Source: Pontibacter beigongshangensis (GTDB lineage: Bacteria; Bacteroidota; Bacteroidia; Cytophagales; Hymenobacteraceae). Taken from it: a stretch of 64,000 bases of DNA. The stretch spans positions 62,001-126,000 of the forward strand of contig NZ_VFSD01000015.1 of the NCBI RefSeq assembly GCF_014332515.1. The letters are read 5' to 3'. The notes beneath the pieces were generated by a model. The model saw only the letters and a list, made by a program, of their open reading frames with translations. It was not told where the DNA came from and did not search any database. Position 1 is the first letter of the stretch, and every line of letters begins with the position of its first letter. Of the stretch, positions 10,201 through 18,601 are shown one piece after another. A program made the position numbers and the translations under genes.

Positions 10201-10481
10201 TTATAAGAAGGCACATCTATAGAAAACGTTCCTTTCTCATCGGTAATAGCAGCAGAATATTCAGGAATACTCACCTTAACTCCTGGTAATGGCTCACCTG
10301 AAACGGCATCGGTAATAGTTCCGGTTACTTTAAGTCCGGTATAATTTTTATTTGTTTGAACCGTAACGGCATCTGCACCCGCGTCTCTGTTAGCCGGGTC
10401 TTCCTGGGCCAGTGCCGGCACCGAGAAGCTTACCAACGTGAGGAGCATCATGGTCTTTATTGTTCTGGTAAATATCTGCAT
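7281..10481 (-). CDS. SusC/RagA family TonB-linked outer membrane transporter
   Basis: A 1066-residue TonB-dependent transporter: Sec signal peptide ending VPALAQ, CarboxypepD_reg-like domain at about residues 50-125 (GTITDAVSGEPLPGVKV), plug domain with NRPLVVVDGMIYD and the KDGASLYGTKGANGVILITT block, then a 22-strand barrel. The plug-to-carboxypeptidase linker is less canonical than in the second SusC of this operon (no clear EVVVTA stretch), which may indicate a divergent member. It imports oligosaccharides together with the SusD immediately downstream, using TonB energy. Confidence 0.93.
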   Translation of the reverse strand: MQIFTRTIKTMMLLTLVSFSVPALAQEDPANRDAGADAVTVQTNKNYTGLKVTGTITDAVSGEPLPGVKVSIPEYSAAITDEKGTFSIDVPSYKVTLLLSSQDYQNKEIALKGKQEVSLALHQKGFATAYESVMMPGGAISKSQVPYAVSAVNPNNSWNRAMELPDNYLQGQLMGMDVVRRSGTPGQGAEMFLRGFSSLNGSNRPLVVVDGMIYDYESYGSSLISEHLVNPLSNIDIKDIDNITVIKDGASLYGTKGANGVILITTAHAKELATKIDFAAYGGVNVAPKNLPVMNSSSYRLYLSDVLRTGGMTDAQLQAQPYMNDDPNNPEYARYHSDTNWQDKVLGNSINQNYYLKVTGGDNIARYALSVGYLENNSVIKESNLKRYSTRFNADMNLSPRLTANTSLSFTSNEQNLSNQGLHFSTNPIMAALVKAPFLRIRQVTDQGIESPNLADTDIFGRSNPVSLIENVQAQDQNYRFFGSAKLNYAFSKYSTLSSLIGLSFDKVRENIFIPRLGVTPEELDNAIAYSRLGNRVQRYNSIYNDTYYSYNRSWAGEHSLVATAGFRFNNLTSEEDRAYGFNSPTDDFTTVGMGANTLRRMAGDIGEARWLNMYSSVNYSFLSKYLLSLNLSVDGSSRFGREIPDALTINGNKYAVMPSVAAGWLISSENFMGGVDFVDLLKLRASYGLTGNDDIGNYTGRQYYVSQNLLGAQGTVRGNLANPQIRWETNTKTNLGLDVALFKERLSMTVDVYDNKTTDMLVYEPVFAATGFDYILTNNGSMKNQGIDLGLYTRVLNRAVKLDLGLNLSTYRNEITSIPGNSKLTEFAGATILTEVGKPANQFYGYKTNGIFTTEQQAAEANLKTQLPDGTLVPFKGGDVRFADLDGNGIIDERDRTVIGNSNPDFFGSLSSSVSWKRFSVSAIFSFRSGNDIYNGVRANLESMSSTNNQLASTENRWQFDGQNTTMPRAAYGDPMGNARFSDRWIEDGSFIRLRTLAITYDLPLKQGFVKSSSVYATANNLFTSTNYIGYDPEFSASRSPIGQGIDVGLEPLYKSIQFGVRIGL

Positions 10482-10514
10482 ATTGTTCAGGATGTAAAAA
10501 ATAAAATCGAATCG

Positions 10515-11948
10515 TTAAGGAAGCTGCGGCACAAGTCTGAAGTAGTCTACATTGATAGAGTTTATCTGATCCACGCCATTATCTGCTCCCACTATGTAAA
10601 TATTTAAGTCACCCAGGTTGTCTACCGTAAACTCGCCTACATACACTTCCTCAAAGTTTTTGAGCGGCACGTCTGTCTCCGGAAAGGCCTCTGAGGCAGG
10701 GTCATTCACGGCGAAGCGTTGTTTAAATGGCAGCGTCTGTACATCGTTCGGAGCTACCCAATACACTTTGTAGGTCGTGCTGTACACATCAGGCAAATGG
10801 TAGCGCACATGGAAGCGGTTTACTTTGTGGTTGAACACATACAGGTCGTTAAACAGCTCCTGCGTTTCGGGGTTTCTTCTGATTCTGTAGGCGATGTTAT
10901 TCGTCTTATCGGTGCGGCTGAAGCCGGCAGGCGTTTCACCTTCTACACGCACGGGCAGTATTTTATCCTCGATCTTAACATCAGCAGCGCTCATCACATA
11001 TACAATGCCGTTGCTGGTATAGTGATGGCTGATGATAGCGCCTTTGTCCATGGGTATTTTCACGCCATCTTCAGAGAGCAAAAACTCCGGCAGGTTATCA
11101 GGAGTGTGTAGTCCTTTTATGGCCAGGTCTTTCAGTACATATACAGAGGCAAATCTTTCCTCTTCTTCCGGTGTGGCGCCTTTGGTAAAAGGTCTGAATT
11201 TCTCCCGTTCTGCATCCAGAGCCGCATCAGCAAGCAGAATAAAGGTGTATTCCTGCTCCTCGTTTCGGAGGTCACCGGTTTTATCGAAAAGGTAGTTTCT
11301 GGGCACCAATCCGGTACCGGGTTTGTAGATCGGCTTGCCGGTTAGCGGATCTACACCGGTCTGCTCCGCCTTCGACGGATCTAAAACTGTATAATTCAGC
11401 CCCTGGATGTACTCTTTCTGTTTGTAGGAGGTCGACTGCAGAAACTCCCACACATTCTGCCTTGGCAGTACGGCCTTGTTCACAACATGCAGCACACCAT
11501 TGCCCACAAACTGGTTAGCAGCCTGGATTTCCGCATCTTCGAGCCGGGTGCTATAGAATTTCACAAACTTGCCGTTGAGTGCTTGCAGGCGCAGCTCCGG
11601 AGCAGGCATGTTGGTATAGTAAGCCTGGTGCACAATATGGTTCCCCACAAAAGCGCTCAGGCTCGCGCTATCGTTTACGATGGCTGCATCCAGTCCCTGG
11701 AGTGCCTGGTTAGTTGGAGCCCACACCGTGTATTTTTTAGACGAAGCAATAACCTGGTCGTAGCCTGTGCGCTGCAGGTAGGTACTGAAAGTACTCAAAT
11801 CCGGGTTGCTATCTATTTTTTCGAGCAGAGTCACCCCCATGGCAGGATCCGTGATCTGGGTATAGTCTTCCAGCCTGTCTTTACAACCCGATAAATGAAG
11901 CGTAACAGCACCAAATAAAACAAGCAAAAGTTTAAATCTACTATTCAT
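10515..11948 (-). CDS. FAS1 (fasciclin) domain lipoprotein with C-terminal beta-sandwich
   Basis: A 477-residue lipoprotein (LSGC, lipid Cys22). One FAS1 domain covers about residues 38-175: TLLEKIDSNPDLSTFSTYL, YTVWAPTNQAL (H1 box) and NGVLHVVNKAVLP (H2 box). The C-terminal 200 residues lack FAS1 boxes and end in GDLNIYIVGADN followed by a YFRLVP strand, reminiscent of carbohydrate-binding jelly rolls. It sits just upstream of a SusC gene in the operon, the position often taken by surface glycan-binding proteins. Role in glycan capture is inferred. Confidence 0.8.
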   Translation of the reverse strand: MNSRFKLLLVLFGAVTLHLSGCKDRLEDYTQITDPAMGVTLLEKIDSNPDLSTFSTYLQRTGYDQVIASSKKYTVWAPTNQALQGLDAAIVNDSASLSAFVGNHIVHQAYYTNMPAPELRLQALNGKFVKFYSTRLEDAEIQAANQFVGNGVLHVVNKAVLPRQNVWEFLQSTSYKQKEYIQGLNYTVLDPSKAEQTGVDPLTGKPIYKPGTGLVPRNYLFDKTGDLRNEEQEYTFILLADAALDAEREKFRPFTKGATPEEEERFASVYVLKDLAIKGLHTPDNLPEFLLSEDGVKIPMDKGAIISHHYTSNGIVYVMSAADVKIEDKILPVRVEGETPAGFSRTDKTNNIAYRIRRNPETQELFNDLYVFNHKVNRFHVRYHLPDVYSTTYKVYWVAPNDVQTLPFKQRFAVNDPASEAFPETDVPLKNFEEVYVGEFTVDNLGDLNIYIVGADNGVDQINSINVDYFRLVPQLP

Positions 11949-12021
11949 TTTGTTCCGGTTTTGCAGCTGCCGCCTTAGCTTCCTCTGGCGTAAGCATAGG
12001 CGGCAACTATTGTTTTAATGA

Positions 12022-13791
12022 TTAAGGCTTAGGAACAATTGTTCCGTCGGGGTTGAATTTAGGCCACAGCTGGTCTTCGTTTTCCGGGATAAAGTGGATC
12101 ATGTCGAACTGCACGTCACCGCTGCCTTCCCATACCGCATCCATGCGTAGCGTATGCCGGTCGGTTTGCTCCACATCTATGGTTCCTGCCAACAAGGCGT
12201 AGTTTTGGCCACCGTGGTATTCAATAAAGAGTTCAGGATTGTTATAGAAAGGAACACGGTATTCAGGCTCCGGTCTTCCGCCGAAAGGCGATTTGATGCC
12301 CAGTGCCTCAAGCGATTCCGGGGTTACCCCTTCCGGATAGGTATAGGTATCACCTACCAGCCTCATGCCGGCTAATTGCTCGTTAAATTTAAGTATCCGT
12401 GGCAGCGGCTTGCCGTTAAACGAAATCTGCACACCGCCACCACCTTTCCGACGGATAAAGGAGATCCACACTTTGTACTTTCCTTTTACCAGCAGCGGCG
12501 TTTTAAACTCAATCCAGCCGTTGCCATTTACATTTGTTCTTAAGGCCGGAAAGAAAAGGTAGTCGTTATGGTACACATAAAACTGGCGGGCCTGTGGTGC
12601 CACAATATACTGCACATCGCCCATCTCCCAGTTCACATCCTGCAGGTCGCCAGGCTTGTATTTCGGGCTGTTGCCTTTTCTGTAGTTGGCCAGCTTGGTA
12701 ATTTCCGGCTGGTCTGTCACTTCCCAGTAAATCGGGATCGGGAACCTGATCTTGATTTTATACGGGTCCTTCATCACGTGCAGCACCCCGTTGGCGGCCG
12801 TTACATCGCTTCCTTCTCTTTTGATCTCAGCACCTGGCTCCCGCACCCCGTTAAAGGTGTCCTCGTTTACCAGAATGGTAGTGCCGTTGAGCTTGGTGGT
12901 AATCACATCCTGTGGCGACAGGGTCGTATGAGAAGCAGCCTTTACCACATCGGGCAGGTATTTCAGGCCAGGCAGTATATGGTAGCCTATGTACAAGTGC
13001 AGACTGTCTTCTGGTGAGGCAGGATTGCCGGTGTTGGAATACCTTGATTTCAGGGCATCATAAGAATTGATGCCGGCAGCGCTCAGCACCTGGTTAGACT
13101 CCACCAGCACCGTATGAAAGAACTTACTGGAGTCTTCCTGGTCTTTTGGCAGAACGTTCAGGTAATCGTAGTAGCCGGTTTCTTTCAGCGCCTGACTAAA
13201 GATAGAAAAATCAGGGTTGGCACTTACCATTTCGGCCAATGTTTGCCTGGATGGCCGCAGCACGTTGTCGATCACGTGCACAATGCCATTCCCCAGCCGG
13301 ATGTCGCCCTGCAGGAGCAAGGCCTGGCGGTTAATATAGTGGCGCGTGCTGCCCGCGGTATTCTGCGCCCCGGTAATAATATACTGGCCAAACATGGTAG
13401 GTGTGCGCAGCTTTCCATCGCTAAACTCTACAGAAGGAATGGTGTCGCGGATCAGGTGAAAGCGCACAAGGTCCTCCAGTTCAGCCACGCTAAAATCGTT
13501 AACCGACGACTTGCCTTCTGCCCTCAGATATGCATCGATGGCATCGTTGGTCGGCACAAAGCTGGTGTAGGTGCCGTAAGCAGCTAAAGACCCTTCTGCT
13601 TTTGTTATCGCCAGGATTTTAGAATACTGCGAAAACGACTCCGGGTGCTTGGCCAGATACTCTGTTATGTTTACATCTGAAGTTGTGTAAATATCGAATT
13701 CCTCTTTCTGGCAGGAAGTGGAGGTAACGATCAGCACCACCACTCCAACGAGTGCAGCTAACCAATTTCTGGTAAAAGTTTTATTTCCCAT
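12022..13791 (-). CDS. Tandem FAS1 domain lipoprotein with C-terminal beta-sandwich
   Basis: A 589-residue lipoprotein (STSC, lipid Cys27). Two FAS1 domains are recognisable: about 40-185 (YTSFVPTNDAIDAYL, NGIVHVIDNVLRP) and 190-345 (FSIFSQALKETGYY, NGVLHVMKDPY). The last 230 residues form a predicted beta-rich module containing KYKVWISFIRRKGGGGVQI and a DVQFDMIHFIPE end, matching the end of the neighbouring 477-residue protein and suggesting a shared binding module. It follows the first SusD gene of the operon. Function is inferred to be surface glycan binding. Confidence 0.82.
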   Translation of the reverse strand: MGNKTFTRNWLAALVGVVVLIVTSTSCQKEEFDIYTTSDVNITEYLAKHPESFSQYSKILAITKAEGSLAAYGTYTSFVPTNDAIDAYLRAEGKSSVNDFSVAELEDLVRFHLIRDTIPSVEFSDGKLRTPTMFGQYIITGAQNTAGSTRHYINRQALLLQGDIRLGNGIVHVIDNVLRPSRQTLAEMVSANPDFSIFSQALKETGYYDYLNVLPKDQEDSSKFFHTVLVESNQVLSAAGINSYDALKSRYSNTGNPASPEDSLHLYIGYHILPGLKYLPDVVKAASHTTLSPQDVITTKLNGTTILVNEDTFNGVREPGAEIKREGSDVTAANGVLHVMKDPYKIKIRFPIPIYWEVTDQPEITKLANYRKGNSPKYKPGDLQDVNWEMGDVQYIVAPQARQFYVYHNDYLFFPALRTNVNGNGWIEFKTPLLVKGKYKVWISFIRRKGGGGVQISFNGKPLPRILKFNEQLAGMRLVGDTYTYPEGVTPESLEALGIKSPFGGRPEPEYRVPFYNNPELFIEYHGGQNYALLAGTIDVEQTDRHTLRMDAVWEGSGDVQFDMIHFIPENEDQLWPKFNPDGTIVPKP

Positions 13792-13822
13792 ATCCTAAGA
13801 ATTACTATTTGCGGTTATCTGG

Positions 13823-15301
13823 TTAGTTATAAAATGGGTTTTGCACCAGGCTCTTGTTCGTTTCCAGCTCGTAAAAATAAACCGGAAAGTAGTGGCTGTT
13901 ATAGTCGCGGTACTTTACAATAGCCGACTGCTGCGTTTCGAGCGAGGCGGTGGTAGGAACAATATCCAGTAGTAGTCCCAGGTTCTCGTAGTTATTGCGC
14001 CGGGCGTTGCGCAGCAGGTCGTACCACCTTTTTCCTTCAAAGGCAAATTCTCTGGCTCTCTCAGCGAGTATATAATTGGCAATACCCAGTTTATCGTCCG
14101 GCTCCAATAGCTCTTCTGTTTCTGGCAGTGCGTTGGCACGCTCCCTGATTACCTGCACAATATCCAGTGCTGCCTGCCCCTGACCCAGTTGGTTCAGTGC
14201 CTCGGCTTTCATGAGCAGGATGTCGGCGTAGCGGTAGAAAATCCAATTGGCATCGGAGGCGGAAGATGCTCTGGCCGAACTGGAGTTGATGCCCTGGTAT
14301 TTCCAGATGCTGTTATCGTTGAACTGTAGGGCAGCGCCGTTGCCCCTGATGTCTTTGTTGGTTGGGTCAATCTCGTCGGCGGTATAAATCTCTTCTCCTA
14401 CCTTCAGCGCAGCTCTGAACCTGCGGTTGCTGGCAGCAAACAGGTTATAGAATGGGTTCTGTCGGTTCAGGTGGAAGTACAACTCAAATATGCTTTCGTT
14501 GGAGCCACCCTCATAAAATATGGTTGTAAACCAGGTGTTGTCTCCGGTTACCAGACCATAGCGTCCTGCGTTTATTACCTTATCGCACTCTGCCAGGCTG
14601 CTGTTATAGTCTTCGAGCCACAGATACACATCGGCCAGCATGGCATTAACGGCAAATTTTGTAATTCTGCCTTTGGTCTGGTCGTTGGTGCTGTAATTGG
14701 CTGGCAGGTACTGTTCGGCAGTTTTCAGGTCTTTTACGATCTGCTCGAACACCTCACGCTGCGAGCTTTTCGGTAGTCGCACCTCATCTTTGTCGGTAGA
14801 GGTCGCCTCCAGTTTCAGGGGTACGTCGCCGAAGCTGCGTGCCAGGTAAAAGTACATCAGCGACCTGAGGGCCAGCGCCTCGCCTATATAGGCGTTCAGC
14901 GCTTCCTGGGTAAAGGTCTTGTCTACTTCCAGCACACCGGGCGCAAACTCGATCACGGTGTTGCAGTCATTGATGGTGGTGTAGATAGCCGACCAGTCTG
15001 TGACATTATTGGTAGACTCGATGTTGACATTTACAATGTTGAAATAGGTTGCCGGAACCGCAGCAAGCTGAAGCATGTCGGCCCGAAGCTCTCCCCACAA
15101 AAACAGCTTCTCGGCCAGGGCCGGGTTAAGCATGGAGGCATAGCATCCGTTTATTGCTGCTGCCACCTGTTCCTTGGTTTGCCAGAACTCCTGCCGCACT
15201 ACACCATCGCGGGGCTTCAGATCCAGGTACTTATCGCAGGAAGAAGTTGCAAAAAGGATAATGACCGACAGTATAAAAGTATAGGTTGTTCTTCTTGTCA
15301 T
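13823..15301 (-). CDS. SusD/RagB family nutrient-binding lipoprotein
   Basis: A 492-residue SusD homologue (FATSSC, lipid Cys22). Family features: CDKYLDLKPRDGV at the mature N-terminus, AAINGCYASML, LRSLMYFYLARSFGDVPL in the TPR region and AEALNQLGQGQAALDIVQVIRERAN followed by ILAERAREFAFEGKRWYDLLR. The gene is 18 bases downstream of its SusC partner, so the pair is expected to form one pedal-bin transporter. Sequence clearly differs from the other SusD in the same operon, so the two pairs probably take different oligomers. Confidence 0.94.
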   Translation of the reverse strand: MTRRTTYTFILSVIILFATSSCDKYLDLKPRDGVVRQEFWQTKEQVAAAINGCYASMLNPALAEKLFLWGELRADMLQLAAVPATYFNIVNVNIESTNNVTDWSAIYTTINDCNTVIEFAPGVLEVDKTFTQEALNAYIGEALALRSLMYFYLARSFGDVPLKLEATSTDKDEVRLPKSSQREVFEQIVKDLKTAEQYLPANYSTNDQTKGRITKFAVNAMLADVYLWLEDYNSSLAECDKVINAGRYGLVTGDNTWFTTIFYEGGSNESIFELYFHLNRQNPFYNLFAASNRRFRAALKVGEEIYTADEIDPTNKDIRGNGAALQFNDNSIWKYQGINSSSARASSASDANWIFYRYADILLMKAEALNQLGQGQAALDIVQVIRERANALPETEELLEPDDKLGIANYILAERAREFAFEGKRWYDLLRNARRNNYENLGLLLDIVPTTASLETQQSAIVKYRDYNSHYFPVYFYELETNKSLVQNPFYN

Positions 15302-15319
15302 CTTAGTAAAAATTTAATC

Positions 15320-18300
15320 TTAGAAGCCTACCGAAAGACCAAAAACAATATTTCTTGTGGGCGGTGTCATGGAGTTGTCTATTGCTACCCTGAAAGGATC
15401 AGTTCCTCTGGCCGATACCTCCGGGTCCTGACCGGTGTATTTGGTGAAGGTGAGAAGGTTCTCTGCTGTTACATACACACTCGCATTTTTCAGGTGTGCT
15501 TTGCTCAGCAAATCTTTGCCCAGTGCATAGCGTAAGGTAATAGCCCGCAACCTTACAAAAGAGGCATCCTCAACGTAGCGGTCAGAGCCAAGCCAGTTGT
15601 AGCCGGCACCGTAAAGTGCTCTTGGAATGTCGGTCTGGTCGCCTGGATTTCTCCATCTTCTGAGCACGGCGGTGCTTTGGTTATCGAAGCCGTACATGTT
15701 GGTGGTGTTCATTTTGGTGCCATTCACCAGTTGGTAACCAGTCCTGAAGTTGAAGAAAGCCGTCAGTTTCAGCCTGTTCTTGTAAGAGATGGTAGGGCCA
15801 AAGCCTCCGATAAACTTAGGGTTGCCGTTGCCCAGGTACACTACGTCCATGTGGTCTATGTTACCGTCTTTGTTGATGTCTTCGTACATGGCATCGCCGG
15901 GCTGGAACACATAGTCGAGGGTAGGGTAGCCGAAGCGCATGTAAACTGCCTGCCCATCAAGGCCCACAATCGGGTTGCCGTCTTTGTCTCTGGCCACTGT
16001 GGATTCGGCATCGGTGTAAACACCCTGATAGCGGAAGCCAAAGAAAGAGCCAAACGGCGTGTTCTCCTGCAGGAAGGTTCTGTAGCTGCCATTTTGCAAG
16101 GCATTTCCTTTTTCACGCGGATAGTACTCGGAGATTTCGCGGATAATGTTCACGTTGCGCGAGATGTTCAGGCTCAGGTCTACCGTCCAGTCCTTGGTTT
16201 TGATAGGTGTGCCACGCACATTGAACTCCCACCCCTGGTTATCCATGGTACCCACATTCATATTGATAGAGCTGTAGCCGGAGATGCCGGGCATTTTAAG
16301 ATCCGGAAAGAACAGGTCGGTGGTACGCATGCGGTAAAAGTCCAGGTCCACATCAAACCGGTTGTTGAACAGGATCAGGTTCAGACCGGCATTGTGCCCA
16401 GTCACAGTTTCCCACTTCAGCGAAGAGAGCTCTATGTTCCGCGAGAAAACGGCTGGAGATCCCAGGTAATCATAGTCGTAGTTCCCGTAGATGTTATAGA
16501 AACTGTAGTCGTTTTTCGGAGCACGGCCGCTTTGCCCGTAGCTGGCGCGCAAGCTCAGGTCGTTCAGGAAGGTGAACTGCTGCATGAAATTCTCTCCTGA
16601 AACTCTCCAGCGGGTAGAGACGGACGGAAAGGCTGCATACCGGTTGGCAGGACCAAACTTAGAGTTACCGTCACCACGTAGCCCCACGTTTATGATATAG
16701 CGGTCGAGGTAACCATATTGAGCATTTATTACTCCGGCAACACTACGGCCCTGCGAAAACCCGGAACCTAAATTCTGAATGCGGGCATTTACAGAAGGAT
16801 CTTGCAGATAAACAGAAGCAGAGTTAGAAGTAAGCTGCTGCATGCTGTTCACTTTATTATCGAAGGTCTGCAACGACACAACACCTGCAAAGCTATGATT
16901 CTCGCCTAATTTAGGCGAGTACACCAGGTTGGTTTTTGTCTGGATACCGAAGCGGTCCACATCCCCATCGAAGGCACGGTTCACTACAGTCTCGCTGATT
17001 GGCCTGCCGGTGGCTGACTGAGGCAAAAAGGTAGTGTTCTTGGTATTATCTATATCGAATTGCACATCGAAGGAGGCGGTAAGCAACTCCGGCTTTATGT
17101 CGTACTGCAGGTTAAATTTGGGCACCACCCGCTCATTTACCACCTTATTAACGCCCATGTTCAGCATAGCCAGCGGGTTATAGGTTCTTGAGTATTGCCC
17201 CTGAATGTTCTCCATAGGAGAAAGGTAAAGCCCTGTGTTATTTCCCCGCAGATCGTATTCGTAAATACTCATGTTTGGCATGCGGTCGTAGGCAACGCTC
17301 CTTGGGTTTGGGAGGCCACTCACGCTTGAGGTATAGTCTCGGTCGGTATCGGTATGCGTGTAGGCAATATCTGTTCTGAAGCGCAGCCTGCTCGACACAT
17401 CGTAGTCCAGGTTAATTCTGGTAGATATCCTGTTCAGGCCGGTTCCCAACATCGTACCCATTTCATCCAGATACCCCACTGAGGCATAGTACCGGGCTTT
17501 CTCGCCACCACCCGACAAAGAAACCACATGGTCCTGCTTGTAACCAATGCGGGTTACCTCGTCGATCCAGTTGGTGTTGTGGCCATAGTTGTAATAGTAG
17601 TAAGGGTCGCTGGGGTCGTACTGGAATTCCTTTACAGTCTCTGTATTAAGGGGTGTGCCGTTGCGGTTCATAAAGGCCTCCGGAATCAGCATCGAGAACT
17701 GGTCGCCAGACAGCATCGGGATCGGGTCTGGCTGCTGCGACATGGTACCGCGGAAGGTGTAGGTTACAGCAGGCTTGCCTGTGCGGCCACGTTTGGTCGT
17801 GATCAACAGCACACCGTTCGATGCTCTGGAACCCCAAATGGCAGTGGCAGCCGCATCTTTCAGCACGGCAATTTCTGCGATGTCGGCAGGGGCTATGTTC
17901 AGAAGTGTGGCGTAGCCCTGGTCATCGGCGGTACCAAAGTTAAAGTCTGATGGGATCTCCGTTTCGAAAGGCATGCCGTCTACCACAATCAGCGGGTCGG
18001 ATGAGCCATTGATGGTAGAGGTTCCCCTGATCCTGATCTGCATACCAGCGCCCGGGTCGCCGGAGTTGGCAGAAATATCTACGCCGGGGAGCCTGCCCTG
18101 AATGGCCTGGTCGATGGAGCTGGCAGAAAGTTCTTCAATTTCCCTGGAGTCTATCTTGGCCACACCCACCGTTGAGTTGCGTTCCTCTACCTGCAGCAGG
18201 CCGTTGCTGGATGTTTTGCGGGCGGTTACGACCACCTCCGTCAGTTCGTTGCTCGACGACTCCATCCTCACGTTCAGCACCGCTCTGCCGTTCAGCTTCT

Positions 18301-18595
18301 GCTCCACCTTCTTATAGCCGATATACGAGATAGAAACCCTGTTATTGGGGTTGGAGACTTTGAGCAGGAAGTTTCCATCCAGGTCGGTAGTGGCGCCGTT
18401 AATAATCCGGTTGTCGTCTGAGATCTCGGTCACGACAGCCCCGATAATAGGCTGGTTGTCTTTCCTGTCTGAAATTTTTCCTTTTACTATCGTCTGGGAA
18501 GCCGTGTTTTGCTGTGCGAAGGCCGCCATGTTCAGCAGCATCAGCATCACAAAAAACAATCCGAAACAAAAAGGATTCTGTAGTAATCTTCTCAT
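15320..18595 (-). CDS. SusC/RagA family TonB-linked outer membrane transporter
   Basis: A 1091-residue SusC: signal peptide ending AAFAQ, CarboxypepD_reg-like domain (about 37-122, VKGKISDRKDNQPIIGAVV), ELTEVVVTARK linker, plug with SIDQAIQGRLPGVDISANSG, RIRGTSTINGSSDPLIVVDG and KDAAATAIWGSRASNGVLLI, then the barrel ending in a terminal Phe (FGLSVGF), the C-terminal signature recognised by the BAM machinery. First SusC in the operon, six bases after the 730-residue FAS1 gene. Confidence 0.95.
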   Translation of the reverse strand: MRRLLQNPFCFGLFFVMLMLLNMAAFAQQNTASQTIVKGKISDRKDNQPIIGAVVTEISDDNRIINGATTDLDGNFLLKVSNPNNRVSISYIGYKKVEQKLNGRAVLNVRMESSSNELTEVVVTARKTSSNGLLQVEERNSTVGVAKIDSREIEELSASSIDQAIQGRLPGVDISANSGDPGAGMQIRIRGTSTINGSSDPLIVVDGMPFETEIPSDFNFGTADDQGYATLLNIAPADIAEIAVLKDAAATAIWGSRASNGVLLITTKRGRTGKPAVTYTFRGTMSQQPDPIPMLSGDQFSMLIPEAFMNRNGTPLNTETVKEFQYDPSDPYYYYNYGHNTNWIDEVTRIGYKQDHVVSLSGGGEKARYYASVGYLDEMGTMLGTGLNRISTRINLDYDVSSRLRFRTDIAYTHTDTDRDYTSSVSGLPNPRSVAYDRMPNMSIYEYDLRGNNTGLYLSPMENIQGQYSRTYNPLAMLNMGVNKVVNERVVPKFNLQYDIKPELLTASFDVQFDIDNTKNTTFLPQSATGRPISETVVNRAFDGDVDRFGIQTKTNLVYSPKLGENHSFAGVVSLQTFDNKVNSMQQLTSNSASVYLQDPSVNARIQNLGSGFSQGRSVAGVINAQYGYLDRYIINVGLRGDGNSKFGPANRYAAFPSVSTRWRVSGENFMQQFTFLNDLSLRASYGQSGRAPKNDYSFYNIYGNYDYDYLGSPAVFSRNIELSSLKWETVTGHNAGLNLILFNNRFDVDLDFYRMRTTDLFFPDLKMPGISGYSSINMNVGTMDNQGWEFNVRGTPIKTKDWTVDLSLNISRNVNIIREISEYYPREKGNALQNGSYRTFLQENTPFGSFFGFRYQGVYTDAESTVARDKDGNPIVGLDGQAVYMRFGYPTLDYVFQPGDAMYEDINKDGNIDHMDVVYLGNGNPKFIGGFGPTISYKNRLKLTAFFNFRTGYQLVNGTKMNTTNMYGFDNQSTAVLRRWRNPGDQTDIPRALYGAGYNWLGSDRYVEDASFVRLRAITLRYALGKDLLSKAHLKNASVYVTAENLLTFTKYTGQDPEVSARGTDPFRVAIDNSMTPPTRNIVFGLSVGF

Positions 18596-18601
18596 AATCT
18601 A

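Noticed and set aside
15677..16600. 307-codon plus-strand ORF opposite SusC
   Set aside because: Complementary-frame shadow of a well-supported SusC; no signal peptide or domain.
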